This document shows positions 27,761-36,170 of a stretch of DNA of 64,000 bases, piece after piece (within the stretch, counting starts at the first letter, position 1; each line of letters opens with the position of its first letter). A program made the position numbers and the translations under genes. The DNA lies in assembly GCF_002368195.1 (NCBI RefSeq), contig NZ_AP018178.1, positions 7,514,645 through 7,578,644 of the forward strand, given 5' to 3'. The notes below the pieces were generated by a model, which worked only from the letters and a program-made list of their open reading frames with translations, did not search any database and was not told the DNA's origin. This DNA comes from Calothrix sp. NIES-2100. Lineage in GTDB: Bacteria > Cyanobacteriota > Cyanobacteriia > Cyanobacteriales > Nostocaceae.

Positions 27761-27786
27761 GGTTGCTGAAGTCAGCAGCCTTTTTT
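27761..27786 (+). terminator. Terminator after the DUF1830 gene
   Basis: GGTTGCTGA and TCAGCAGCC pair (one G-T wobble), followed by TTTTTT. Located 24 bases after the stop. Confidence 0.85.
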
Positions 27787-27794
27787 GTTGGTTA

Positions 27795-27882
27795 GTCAAT
27801 GGTCAATGGTCAATAGTCAATAGTCAGTTGTCAGTTGTTATTTGCTCCCCCTCATCCCCCTCATCCCCCTCATCCCCTCTAA
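27795..27882. repeat. Heptamer repeats (TCAATGG/TCAGTTG, then CCCCTCA)
   Basis: Two heptamer families abut: GGTCAATGGTCAATAGTCA followed by CCCCCTCATCC units. An open frame reads through the second type into the next gene, but the Ser/Pro product is not real protein. Confidence 0.8.
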
Positions 27883-27908
27883 TACGCTTTGTACTCTACA
27901 ATCAATGT

Positions 27909-28370
27909 ATGAATTTGCCTTCTTTTCTTTGGTTGTGGAAAATAGCAGCTTGGTCGATGGGGTTATCCTTACTGGCATATCTGATGTTAGCGACCACTGG
28001 CTTTTGGATGTTTAAAGCGAGAACTTTGCAACATCCTCCTAGTTTGCCTATGTTTCATAGAGGACTTGGGGGAATGCGATCGCTCCACTACACTATCGGT
28101 ATCAGCATGGTCAGTTTAGTGCTGCTACTACTGGCAATTGGTATTATTGGCACATTGGGGCATTTTGGTTCCTTGGGACAATCATCACACTTGATTGCTG
28201 GATTAGTTGTAGTAGTATTAGTTTTGCTCTCGGCTTTCAGTGCTAACCAAATAAGTCCTGAAAGACCTTGGATGAGAAATTTACATGTAAGTATAAATAT
28301 TATTTTGTTTATAGGTTTTGTTTGGGTATCACTCACAGGTTGGAGTGTAGTGCAAAAATATTTACCTTAA
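27909..28370 (+). CDS. DUF4079 family membrane protein
   Basis: About 153 residues with four predicted membrane helices (around WLWKIAAWSMGLSLLAYLML, GISMVSLVLLLLAIGIIG, LIAGLVVVVLVLLSAFSA, INIILFIGFVWVSLTGW). HRGLGGMRSLHYTIGI and the histidines in helices resemble cytochrome b561-like DUF4079 proteins. The frame extends upstream to 27828, but those 27 codons are heptamer repeat; the ATG at 27909 starts MNLPSFLWLWK and was chosen. It may be a thylakoid or plasma membrane redox protein; unproven. Confidence 0.8.
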   Translation: MNLPSFLWLWKIAAWSMGLSLLAYLMLATTGFWMFKARTLQHPPSLPMFHRGLGGMRSLHYTIGISMVSLVLLLLAIGIIGTLGHFGSLGQSSHLIAGLVVVVLVLLSAFSANQISPERPWMRNLHVSINIILFIGFVWVSLTGWSVVQKYLP

Positions 28371-28564
28371 TTGATTACCATCATCAGCTATTTTCTGCGG
28401 TAATCTTGGCTAGAGTAATACACCCATTGAAAGTTCGTAGTCAGCAAAAAGCGTGCTTCAAAATCCATTGACTAAAGTCCTGACTAAGAATTTAATCGGC
28501 CCTGATAATCAATGCATGAATCAATAGTTAGGATGAAGTTAAAGCAATTCATCGTAATTGAGCC

Positions 28565-29122
28565 GTGACAGCAAACTTAGTTAATACCTCAACCTCTGTT
28601 TTTCGCCTCTCACCGTTAATTCGCATAACGCTGTTGAGTTTATATTTAGCACTCACAGTCCCATTACCTTTTTTGGCGCAAGTAACAGCTGCACCTGTAC
28701 CACCAGCATTATTGTGGATAGGAATTGGTATCGGTTTTATTGCTTTGTATGCAGTGTTGACCGAACGAGTTACCTTGGATGAGCAAGGAATTCAAGTCAC
28801 CTATCCTGTATGGGTACCGCGATTTTTTCGTAAAGGTTGGTCTTTAGACTGGACTGAAGTCAAAGAGTTAAAACCTCGCACCACTGGTCAAGGAGGTATA
28901 GTATATTATTTCCTGAGTCAGTCAGGAAAAGCTTATTTATTGCCGATGCGTGTAGTTGGATTTGCTCAACTAGTAAGGCAAGTACAGGCAAAAACAGGTA
29001 TTGATACCACAGATGTGCGTCCTTTAGCACAGCCTTGGATGTATTTTATATTGCTGGGGTTCACTTTATTGTTGCTGTTGGTAGATGCTTGGACTATTTC
29101 CACAGCTTTGACTATTGGATAG
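28565..29122 (+). CDS. Hypothetical membrane protein with PH-like middle
   Basis: 185 residues, GTG start. Two membrane helices near residues 18-65, then a soluble segment (RVTLDEQGIQVTYPVWVPRFFRKGWSLDWTEVKELKPRTT) reminiscent of bacterial PH-like domains, then a C-terminal helix (WMYFILLGFTLLLLLVDAW). I do not recognise a named family. It lies 42 bases upstream of the ABC ATPase gene in the same direction, and may be its membrane partner. Confidence 0.75.
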   Translation: MTANLVNTSTSVFRLSPLIRITLLSLYLALTVPLPFLAQVTAAPVPPALLWIGIGIGFIALYAVLTERVTLDEQGIQVTYPVWVPRFFRKGWSLDWTEVKELKPRTTGQGGIVYYFLSQSGKAYLLPMRVVGFAQLVRQVQAKTGIDTTDVRPLAQPWMYFILLGFTLLLLLVDAWTISTALTIG

Positions 29123-29130
29123 GTACTTTC

Positions 29131-29160
29131 ACAACCATTCCCCATTCCCCATTCCCCCAG
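29131..29160. repeat. Heptamer repeat CCCCATT
   Basis: Three to four CCCCATT units fill the short gap between the membrane protein and the ABC ATPase, right at the latter's ribosome binding region. Confidence 0.65.
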
Positions 29161-29164
29161 GAAG

Positions 29165-29953
29165 TTGAACTTGGATACTGTCAACCCAAAAGCCACACTC
29201 CGGCTAGAGCAAGTTAATCTATTTTCAAAGCTCAAAACCCAACTATCAGCAAATCACCAAGGATACCCCATATTGCAAGATATTGCATTTGAGGTATTCT
29301 CAGGCGATCGCATTGCCATTGTCGGTTCATCGGGTGCGGGGAAAACAGCATTATGCAAGCTGATCAACCGCCTGATTGAACCTAGTAGTGGCAAAATATT
29401 TTTGGAACATCAGGAATATCGCCAAATTCCCATAGTCCAGTTACGCCAGGTAGTCACACTGGGATTGCAAGAGCCGAAGCTTTTGGGGATGACAGTTCAG
29501 GAAGCTTTAGCTTATCCACTGGTTTTGCGTGGTTTATCCAAACAGACAATTCAGCAGCGAGTTAGTTATTGGATGGAACAAATGCATATTCCCAGTGATT
29601 GGTTAGGACGCACTGAAGTGCAACTTTCTCTGGGACAGCGACAACTAGTAGCCATCGCACGAGCCTTAGTCATCCAACCAAAAATCTTATTATTAGACGA
29701 GCCAACCTCTGCCTTGGATGTAGGTACAGCTACCCATCTCATGGAAATTTTAACTCAGCTGGCTCCCACCCATCAAACCACGATTTTGATGGTAAATAAC
29801 CAGCTAGAACTAGCACAGATATTTTGCACAAGACTGTTGCACCTACAGCAAGGTCGGTTGTTGGCAGATCAAACAGCAGCCCAGATAAACTGGTCTAATG
29901 TACGAGCCAGCTTAATACAAGCAGAAGCTCAAGCCTCCGAGGAGTGGATTTAG
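29165..29953 (+). CDS. ABC transporter ATP-binding protein, atypical
   Basis: 262 residues, apparently TTG start at 29165 (or TTG 29171, better spaced from AGGA). Walker A GSSGAGKTA, Q-loop GLQEPKL and Walker B ILLLDEPTSALD are intact. The signature reads LSLGQRQ rather than LSGGQ, and the H-loop position is Asn (LMVNNQLE) rather than His. Overall it resembles the YbbL/FetA-type single-domain ATPases, but no FetB-like permease is adjacent; the 185-residue membrane protein upstream is the only candidate partner. Confidence 0.82.
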   Translation: MNLDTVNPKATLRLEQVNLFSKLKTQLSANHQGYPILQDIAFEVFSGDRIAIVGSSGAGKTALCKLINRLIEPSSGKIFLEHQEYRQIPIVQLRQVVTLGLQEPKLLGMTVQEALAYPLVLRGLSKQTIQQRVSYWMEQMHIPSDWLGRTEVQLSLGQRQLVAIARALVIQPKILLLDEPTSALDVGTATHLMEILTQLAPTHQTTILMVNNQLELAQIFCTRLLHLQQGRLLADQTAAQINWSNVRASLIQAEAQASEEWI

Positions 29954-29954
29954 G

Positions 29955-30035
29955 ACAATTGTCATTGGTCATTGGTCAATTGTCATTTGTCTCCTTTGTC
30001 CTCTTTGTCCCCCTTGTCCTCCTTGTCCCTTTTGA
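29955..30035. repeat. Heptamer repeats (TCATTGG, then TTTGTCC/CCTTGTCC)
   Basis: TTGTCATTGGTCATTGGTCA units pass into TTTGTCTCC and CCTTGTCC units between two convergent genes. Confidence 0.75.
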
Positions 30036-30048
30036 TCCCTCATCTCCC

Positions 30049-30819
30049 CTACACCCTTTGAGTACTCAGAGTTGAGCGTTGATTGCTAAATCTCTCTTTA
30101 GCTAATTTTGTTGGTGACTGGGGAGGATTGGAATTTAAAATTTCCATGTTAAACCGATATCCCACATTCCGGATAGTTTGAATTAAACTGGGTTGCCGAG
30201 GATCTAGTTCAACTTTTTTCCGCAGCGATAAAACATGTGTATCAATAGTGCGGGGATTGTCAATAGCGTCAGGCCAAGCTCTGCGAAGCAATTCTGACCG
30301 AGATAGAGGTACTCCTCCCGCTTGGGCTAAAACGTATAATAAACTGAATTCTTGGGGCGTTAAATCGATAAACTCCCCTTGAAATCTCACCCGGCGTTGC
30401 ACTAAATCAATTTGCAGGGCACCATAATCCAGATAAGCCGGTGCTACAGGTGTCCGGTTGCGACGAATTAGTGCTTCCACTCTTGCTAAAAACTCTTGCA
30501 TCCCAAAAGGTTTGCTCAAGTAGTCATCTGCACCCGCTCTCAAACCGACGACAATGTCGGCTTCATTAGTACGCGCAGATAGCATTAAAATTAAAGGCTG
30601 TTGCTGACGATGCAACCAACGGCAAAACTCAATGCCATCACCATCAGGCAAATCAGCATCAAGAATTACTAGTGTTGGTTGCTGGCTTAAAAATACTTCC
30701 CTTGCTTGATAAATGCTGGCGGCTTGGTGTACGCGGTATTCCAACTGTTGCAAGTGCCAACCGAGCAACGACCTCAGATGGGGATTCCCCTCAATGATTT
30801 CAATACAAACCGAACCCAC
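30049..30819 (-). CDS. nrrA: OmpR-type response regulator, NrrA/Rre37-like
   Basis: 256 residues, GTG start. Receiver domain: phospho-acceptor Asp in LVILDADLPDGDGIEF and conserved Lys in DYLSKPFG; C-terminal winged helix with SRSELLRRAWPDAIDNPRTIDTHVLSLRKKVE and IRNVGYRF. The N terminus CIEIIEGNPHLRSLLGWHLQQ fits my memory of the NrrA/Rre37 group, nitrogen-responsive regulators of glycogen breakdown genes and heterocyst-related expression. The class II NtcA promoter directly upstream supports this, since nrrA is NtcA-activated in Anabaena. No histidine kinase is adjacent. The last 25 residues are non-conserved. Confidence 0.78.
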   Translation of the reverse strand: MGSVCIEIIEGNPHLRSLLGWHLQQLEYRVHQAASIYQAREVFLSQQPTLVILDADLPDGDGIEFCRWLHRQQQPLILMLSARTNEADIVVGLRAGADDYLSKPFGMQEFLARVEALIRRNRTPVAPAYLDYGALQIDLVQRRVRFQGEFIDLTPQEFSLLYVLAQAGGVPLSRSELLRRAWPDAIDNPRTIDTHVLSLRKKVELDPRQPSLIQTIRNVGYRFNMEILNSNPPQSPTKLAKERFSNQRSTLSTQRV

Positions 30820-31373
30820 GGTGGCAAGACCCCTTAGCGTTGATGACTTTCAAATTAACAAGCCCATGCCCAAGGTTTTGTAGTCTTTGTTACTCCAATA
30901 ATTATTGGCTTGACATTTAGCGATCGCAATAATAGCTAGAAGTTTAACTTATGCTTTGACCCTAGCCGATTAGTAATATTCTTAAATTTTTGTTAGACTT
31001 ATTGAAATTAGTTGTACTTAAACATCCTAGCTCCTTGAAGGGGGTAACGTACCAACAAGCGATCGCCAATCAATCTCCTACTTCCCAAAGGTATATCCTA
31101 GCTTTATGCTGACAGCGGATTACATCTGCCAAAAGTTAGTTTTCACATCCCCCATAACAACTGAGATGTTGAAAAAACAAAATATAAAATTAGCTTACCG
31201 AATAAAATTATTTTGTACTTTCTGGAATAGGATCAAAATACGTTGTAGCTGCTGGAGGGTAATGCCCAAAGTAGAGATATTGATTTTGACTCTATAAAAA
31301 GGGGAAAGTGCCACTTCACATTTTCCCGTGAATCATTTACAATTCTCATTCCAAAGAGATTTATTCAGCAGTT
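30820..31373. other. Divergent intergenic region
   Basis: 554 bases between the nrrA-like gene and the DUF6761 gene. It contains the NtcA promoter at 30852-30893 and HIP1 octamers near 30920 and 31060. Nothing else is supported; a 63-codon frame at 31106 looks random. Confidence 0.5.
30852..30893 (-). promoter_or_regulatory. Predicted NtcA-activated promoter of the nrrA-like gene
   Basis: On the minus strand GTAACAAAGACTAC (30893-30880) fits GTA-N8-TAC; exactly 22 bases later TAATTT (30857-30852) fits the TAN3T -10 box. This is the textbook NtcA class II layout. Predicted start about 30845, leader about 25 bases. Confidence 0.75.
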
Positions 31374-31628
31374 ATGCTCCAAGACACACAAACCATCCGC
31401 TATTACCAAAGAATTACCGACGCCTTCGTCGAGTTATGGAATCGCGGTTATCGTATGGACGATATGCGGATGTATTTGGATGGATATTTAGCCGCGCTGA
31501 GACATGGGAACGTTATTGAGCCTTATCTGATTCATCGTCTAGAAGAGGAAGCCAGCCGCTATCTGTACGATGCATCGAATTTTGCGATGACGCAACCAGA
31601 ACCACAACGACAACACGATTACTACTAA
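31374..31628 (+). CDS. DUF6761 family protein
   Basis: 84 residues: TIRYYQRITDAFVELWNRGYRMDDMRMYLDGYLAALRHGNVIEPYLIHRLEEEASRYLYD is a helical module that I recognise as the small cyanobacterial DUF6761 family. Soluble, function unknown. A gene-sized overlapping frame at 31328 is its shadow. A long-loop hairpin with T tract lies 120 bases downstream. Confidence 0.78.
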   Translation: MLQDTQTIRYYQRITDAFVELWNRGYRMDDMRMYLDGYLAALRHGNVIEPYLIHRLEEEASRYLYDASNFAMTQPEPQRQHDYY

Positions 31629-31750
31629 TGCCCTCGCTGAGGTCATTCATAGTAACCAATAATCAACGCAGATAATTATAGCATATTACCTGCATTGAGC
31701 AAGGGGTTGATTGGTGTGGAATTTTGGAGATATTTTTTTTGAAAAAAAGT

Positions 31751-31799
31751 ATCCCCCCAGAGATGTTTTGGTCGTGTCAAAGCCACTGGGGGGATTTTT
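31751..31799 (+). terminator. Terminator with a long loop
   Basis: ATCCCCCCAG and CTGGGGGGAT form a perfect 10-bp stem around a 25-base loop that can itself pair (TGG/CCA), followed by TTTTT. It probably ends the DUF6761 transcript. Confidence 0.75.
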
Positions 31800-31804
31800 A
31801 ATTG

Positions 31805-31983
31805 GATGAGGGAGTAGGGGAGCAGGGGAGCAGGGGAGCAGGGGGGCACGGGGGACAAGGAGGACAAGGAGAGAAGTCTGAGCTAAGGCATCCTTAGATC
31901 AGAACTTCTCCCAAGGGGAGACGCTGCGCGAACGGGAGGACAAGGAAGATAAATAAGAAATGCCCAATGCCCAATGCCCAATT
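31805..31983. repeat. Mosaic of heptamer repeats and a GC-rich palindrome
   Basis: GGAGCAGGGGAGCAGG units, GGACAAGG units, then the 30-bp palindromic element CTTCTCCCAAGGGGAGACGC... at 31905-31934 (identical to 17566-17595), and CCCAATG heptamers. No gene. Confidence 0.75.
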
Positions 31984-32072
31984 CCCAAGAAATGTAAATT
32001 TTTGGCTTAGCTGCATAAAGTTTGGAGAAATCTTTGATAGATTGATGCCGCTATCAACTAGGAACATTTTAT

Positions 32073-33440
32073 GTGACAGTCATAGAATTAAGTTTTGAGC
32101 AAGCAATGCTGGTTTTAGATAGAGCGTTGCAAAAAAAGCATTTAAGTAATATCCAGGAGTTAGTGCTAAAATTGTGCTGGAATGGATACACTTATGCAGA
32201 GATTGCCGAAAGGTCAGGTTATGATGATGATTATATCCGAGACGTAGGCTTCCGGTTATGGCAGACACTCTCAAAAGCACTGGGAGAAAATATCGCAAAA
32301 AGTAACGTCAAAACAGTTTTGCGCCGACATTATTCCAGTCTTACGCAAGTAAAATCACAAGTATCTATTACTACCTCAGCTTTGCCAACCCTTAACATCC
32401 AACAACAGCAAGACTGGGGAGAAGCAATTGATGTTTCTATGTTCTATGGACGGAACAGAGAACAAACTGTGCTCCAAAGATGGATTGTCCATGAAAAGTG
32501 TCGTTTGCTAATGCTGTTAGGGATAGGTGGGATTGGTAAGACAGCTTTGTCTGTCAAGGTTGCAGAACAGTTACAAAGCAAATTTGATTTGCTAATTTGG
32601 CGTAGTCTCCGCAATAGCCCAGCAATTTTTGACTTGATGCGGGAGTTAATTTTATTCGTCTCCCAGCAAACAGAAGTGAACTTACCAGAAACTCTAGACG
32701 GACAAATCTCGTGTCTGATCAAGTATTTGCGCTCTCAACGCTGCCTGATTTTATTGGATAATATTGAATCAGTTTTGCAGAGTGGGGAAACTTCAGGACA
32801 CTATTGCGCTGGATATGAAGGATATGGTCAACTTCTGCGAAGAGTGGGAGATGAGGTGCATCAAAGTTGCCTAGTATTTACTACTCGGGAGACACCAGGC
32901 GGATTTACAGCCAGGGAAGGTGAGACTTTACCAGTGCGATCACTACAACTAACTGGGTTGTCTTTTGAAGAATCACAGCAAATTCTGGCAAATAAAGGAC
33001 TAGTAAATGCAAAAGAGGAATCTAATCAGTTAATTGAGCGCTATGCAGGTAATCCTTTAGCTTTGAAAATTGTAGCCACGACTATTCAGTATCTGTTTGA
33101 TGGCAATATTTCCGAATTTTTACAGCAAGGAGCGGTGGTTTTCGGTGAAATCTGGGAAATATTAGAGCAACAATTTCAGCGCCTGTCGCTTAACGAAAAG
33201 CAAGTAATGTACTCTCTAGCAGTCAAGCAAGATTGGGTAACACTCAAAGAATTGCAACAGTATGTTATCCCGCAAATCTCTGAGCGAGAATTACTAGAAA
33301 CGCTTTTGTCTTTGCAAAGGCGATCGCTTATTAAACAGCAATCAGTCCGCTATACCCAACAACCTGTAATTATGGAATACGTTACCGACAAACTGATTGG
33401 CAAGGTGTGCTGCGAAATACCTACTGGAGAGATTGAGTAA
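32073..33440 (+). CDS. NB-ARC (STAND) ATPase with vWA-MoxR-associated N-terminal HTH, C-terminally truncated
   Basis: 455 residues, GTG start. Residues 1-75 match the HTH domain found at the N terminus of vWA-MoxR-associated proteins. NB-ARC motifs follow: FYGRNREQ, P-loop LGIGGIGKTALS (about 150), Walker B CLILLDNIESV, LVFTTRE (sensor) and GNPLALKIVA (GLPL), then a winged helix to VMEYVTDKL-like IMEYVTDKLIGKV. In many Nostoc relatives the chain continues into WD40, TPR or other sensor repeats; here it stops just after the winged helix. A nested palindrome lies 90 bases downstream. Such proteins belong to bacterial conflict/signalling systems. Possibly a decayed or reduced NLR-like protein. 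Confidence 0.82.
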   Translation: MTVIELSFEQAMLVLDRALQKKHLSNIQELVLKLCWNGYTYAEIAERSGYDDDYIRDVGFRLWQTLSKALGENIAKSNVKTVLRRHYSSLTQVKSQVSITTSALPTLNIQQQQDWGEAIDVSMFYGRNREQTVLQRWIVHEKCRLLMLLGIGGIGKTALSVKVAEQLQSKFDLLIWRSLRNSPAIFDLMRELILFVSQQTEVNLPETLDGQISCLIKYLRSQRCLILLDNIESVLQSGETSGHYCAGYEGYGQLLRRVGDEVHQSCLVFTTRETPGGFTAREGETLPVRSLQLTGLSFEESQQILANKGLVNAKEESNQLIERYAGNPLALKIVATTIQYLFDGNISEFLQQGAVVFGEIWEILEQQFQRLSLNEKQVMYSLAVKQDWVTLKELQQYVIPQISERELLETLLSLQRRSLIKQQSVRYTQQPVIMEYVTDKLIGKVCCEIPTGEIE

Positions 33441-34141
33441 TTATCAACAAACGCCTGCTTACCATTTCCCTAGTTTCCAGCCATCGTAGTCAGAACTTCA
33501 GTTGGTGAATTCAACAAGTACTGTAGATCTGTTCGCCAAGTTTTCTCGTACTTCGTCAAAAAACCCGAAGGAGTACGAGAACGCCTAAAGGCGAACCCAC
33601 AGGGTTTAATGTTTGACGATTAGTCCTTAGTTCCTATTTTCAGGATTAAACTTTATCAAAAATTTATATTAGTAAAATTACTATTAACCACAAAAAATTT
33701 TACTCTGCCTATTTAGCCAGATTTTCATCATCAGATGGCAAAGGATGGAATATGTTTTTTTGATGAAGAATCTATGTGTAAGTTGTGTATACAATAAATT
33801 CTTCCTAAATTAATATAGTATTTTATTACACAACCATCTACCGCAATATTACTTTACACAGAGAATAAAAAAAGCATTTGCACAATCGAATAGATTGTTT
33901 AATTTGTCTATTCTGAAAGCTGAAGTTGGTAAACTATTGCCTAGAAAAATAGCAATGAACTAACGAATAGGGATAACAAATGCTGACAGTGAATGCACTA
34001 GCATAGAGTAATATAATTCATTACTTGAAAATAGTCATTACGGAATATGGGTGAATTCTCTGGCGATCGCTGTCAGTTGTGAAATGTGGAGTGTGGCGAT
34101 CGCAAAAGTTCAATTTGTGTACTTTTTTTGAGGATAATTAC
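33441..34141. other. Intergenic region after the NB-ARC gene
   Basis: 701 bases, no gene. It holds the nested palindrome at 33531-33596 and otherwise AT-rich DNA. No WD40 or TPR remnants could be read in the three forward frames directly after the NB-ARC stop. Confidence 0.5.
33531..33596. repeat. Nested 66-bp palindromic element
   Basis: Outer arms GTTCGCC/GGCGAAC (33531-33537 and 33590-33596) enclose perfect inner arms TTCTCGTACT/AGTACGAGAA (33543-33552 and 33572-33581), with a further TCG/CGA inside. The layout resembles a small non-autonomous palindromic element. Confidence 0.6.
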
Positions 34142-34849
34142 ATGAAATTAGCTACAAAGCTTGCCCTTGCTAGCACTAGTGTTGCCTTATCTGTTGCTGC
34201 TATTACTGCTAAACCCGCTTCAGCTGCAACTGTCGCTTGGACAGATTGGACTTCAGCTACCCCAGGTAATCCAGGATCGGCACAAGGTACTATCACCCCT
34301 CCAAGTCAGTCTCCAATTTCAGTAACCTACAACGGTGAAATCTCATTTGCACAAACTGCGGGAGGAATTAATTACTGGAATCCGCCTACACCCTATATCA
34401 GCGCAACTGTACCGAATGCTCCTCCAGCAAGTGATATTATCACACTGACCGGCGGCAATAATACGCTAAATACGATTAAGTTTTCTCAGTCAGTGTTAAA
34501 TCCTGTCATGGCGATTGTTAGTATGGGGCAATATTCAGTCCCAGTAAAGTATAATTTTAATACTCCGTTCAAGATCCTGAGTGTCGGTTCTGGATACTGG
34601 GGTAATGGTCCGTTGACTCAGTTAGCAGGAAACGTATTGGAAGGTCGAGAAGGACATGGAGTTATTCAATTCTTAGGAAACGTATCATCAATTAGTTGGA
34701 CTACTCCCGATCCGGAATACTGGCATGGATTTACAGTTGGGATTGAGAAATCTGTTCCTGAACCTCTGACAATTGGTGGTTCAGCACTAGCTTTAGGTTT
34801 TGGTTGGTGGGCGAAGCGTAAGCGCACAGCCGCATCTGCAAAGGTATAG
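34142..34849 (+). CDS. PEP-CTERM sorting-domain secreted protein
   Basis: 235 residues. Signal peptide MKLATKLALASTSVALSVAAITAKPASA; the C terminus has the PEP-CTERM layout: VPEP, a short membrane segment (LTIGGSALALGFGWWA) and a basic KRKR end. The mature beta-rich region is not a recognised enzyme. PEP-CTERM proteins are cleaved and anchored or released by an exosortase and are often tied to extracellular polysaccharide. The frame extends upstream to 34079 but ATG 34142 follows a GAGG and begins the signal peptide, so it was chosen. Confidence 0.88.
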   Translation: MKLATKLALASTSVALSVAAITAKPASAATVAWTDWTSATPGNPGSAQGTITPPSQSPISVTYNGEISFAQTAGGINYWNPPTPYISATVPNAPPASDIITLTGGNNTLNTIKFSQSVLNPVMAIVSMGQYSVPVKYNFNTPFKILSVGSGYWGNGPLTQLAGNVLEGREGHGVIQFLGNVSSISWTTPDPEYWHGFTVGIEKSVPEPLTIGGSALALGFGWWAKRKRTAASAKV

Positions 34850-35061
34850 TAAATTAATTTTGTTGCCCATAATTTCTACATAGCAGCACCAGCCTGTTTT
34901 TGCTTAAGTATAAGTATTAGCGCGATCGCACTTTATTTTACCCTAGCCCTGCATAGCGATCGCGCTTTCCCTTTCATTTGTCTAGCAACCCATCTCATAG
35001 TCACGCCAACAAAAATTAAGCAATACTTGGATATGGCAATAGACTACGAGGTGATGAAAAA

Positions 35062-35448
35062 ATGCCCAAATGGAAATTAGTAACAGAATTCACCTTTAAT
35101 AGCGCTCACTACATCAAAGATTATGATGGCCCTTGCGGTCGGATGCACGGACATAACTATAAAGTTAGAGTTGAAGCAACATCATCAAAACTTCACTCTT
35201 CAGAATATTGTCCACACCCAGTCATGGTGGCTGACTTTAGAACCTTGAGGTGGGCGAAGCAAGATGCTACCAAAGGAGGACTCGATCACTGCGTTCTCAA
35301 CGAAGTCTTACCGCCGGAATATGAAACAACTGCTGAGATGATTGCCAAGTATATTTATGATCAAACTAAGAAGCGATTACCACCAGATGTGCAACTAAAA
35401 GTCCGAGTTTCGGAAACACCATTAAGCTGGGTAGAGTATCAAGATTGA
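35062..35448 (+). CDS. queD: 6-carboxy-tetrahydropterin synthase family protein
   Basis: 128 residues, single T-fold domain. Zinc ligands: His in FNSAHYI and both His in GRMHGHNYK; the nucleophilic Cys is in GPCGRMHGH, and LDHCVLNE provides the later His. This matches QueD, which makes 6-carboxy-tetrahydropterin in preQ0/queuosine synthesis; PTPS-type activity is also possible. No other queuosine gene is adjacent. A CCCCCGAATT palindrome begins six bases after the stop. Confidence 0.88.
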   Translation: MPKWKLVTEFTFNSAHYIKDYDGPCGRMHGHNYKVRVEATSSKLHSSEYCPHPVMVADFRTLRWAKQDATKGGLDHCVLNEVLPPEYETTAEMIAKYIYDQTKKRLPPDVQLKVRVSETPLSWVEYQD

Positions 35449-35454
35449 CATACG

Positions 35455-35475
35455 CCCCCGAATTGAATTCGGGGG
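35455..35475. repeat. Short perfect palindrome CCCGAATT-N-AATTCGGG, copy 2
   Basis: CCCCCGAATT and AATTCGGGGG flank a single base. Same core as 25078-25100. It sits directly behind queD. Confidence 0.6.
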
Positions 35476-35636
35476 ATTCTGAGGTAACTCATCATCATCC
35501 AAAAATTCATCACTCCCCTACAGGTGAGTGAAAAACTTCTTTTTGTTTCAGATAAAATTTTTCTATAAAAATTAAAATTTTGAGAGTATAAGTGTATACT
35601 TGACAGCGTCAAATATCTTTTACTGATGCACCAATT

Positions 35637-36170
35637 ATGGCGAAATTTAAGACTTTTGTAACTAGCTTTGCTTTATGCTCGCTCTCTCTAGGCGGTCTTG
35701 TTAGCAGTAGTTTTGCCCAAAATAAAGTCTCAAATCAACCTAGCTTACAAGCACAAGCACCTACTTCTACTTCTACTTCTGCTTGTCCTTTACCCGCAGA
35801 CATTGCGGTAACATTCTTAAAGTCTGAGTGTCAGGAAATTCAACTCCAAGAAGCTAAAACTTACTACCGATACTTCAGTAGTGATAGTAATAAATTTGGC
35901 AGATATCTGACCACCAATCTTTATAAAAAAAATGTTGAAGCAATCAGAGAATTAGCTTTAAAACAAGAATGGGGAAACCAAGCGACGATGGTGTTAACCG
36001 TCACTGTACCTGCGGGAACAAAGGTTTATCAAGGGGTGGTTGCTCCTCAAGAACCGTCAACATGTTATCCAGGTGGCGGACAGCAAATTTTTATTCAAGA
36101 TTCCAGAGATCCAAACTTAAAATGGTCTGAAGGAACTCCATTGAAAATCAAAGAGTTTAAGTGTCCTTAA
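35637..36170 (+). CDS. Secreted hypothetical protein
   Basis: 177 residues with a signal peptide ending in GGLVSSSFAQ. The mature part has a Thr/Ser-rich spacer (TSTSTSAC) then a compact domain with cysteines that could pair (SAC, SEC, STCYPGG, FKCP). The VPAGTKVYQGVVAPQ strand and a GGGQQIFIQDSRD segment suggest a beta-rich fold. I do not recognise the family. It is isolated, with its own AT-rich upstream region. Confidence 0.7.
   Translation: MAKFKTFVTSFALCSLSLGGLVSSSFAQNKVSNQPSLQAQAPTSTSTSACPLPADIAVTFLKSECQEIQLQEAKTYYRYFSSDSNKFGRYLTTNLYKKNVEAIRELALKQEWGNQATMVLTVTVPAGTKVYQGVVAPQEPSTCYPGGGQQIFIQDSRDPNLKWSEGTPLKIKEFKCP

Noticed and set aside
31106..31297. A 63-codon plus-strand frame between the nrrA-like gene and the DUF6761 gene
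   Set aside because: Composition looks random and it lacks a convincing ribosome binding site or a protein-like core.
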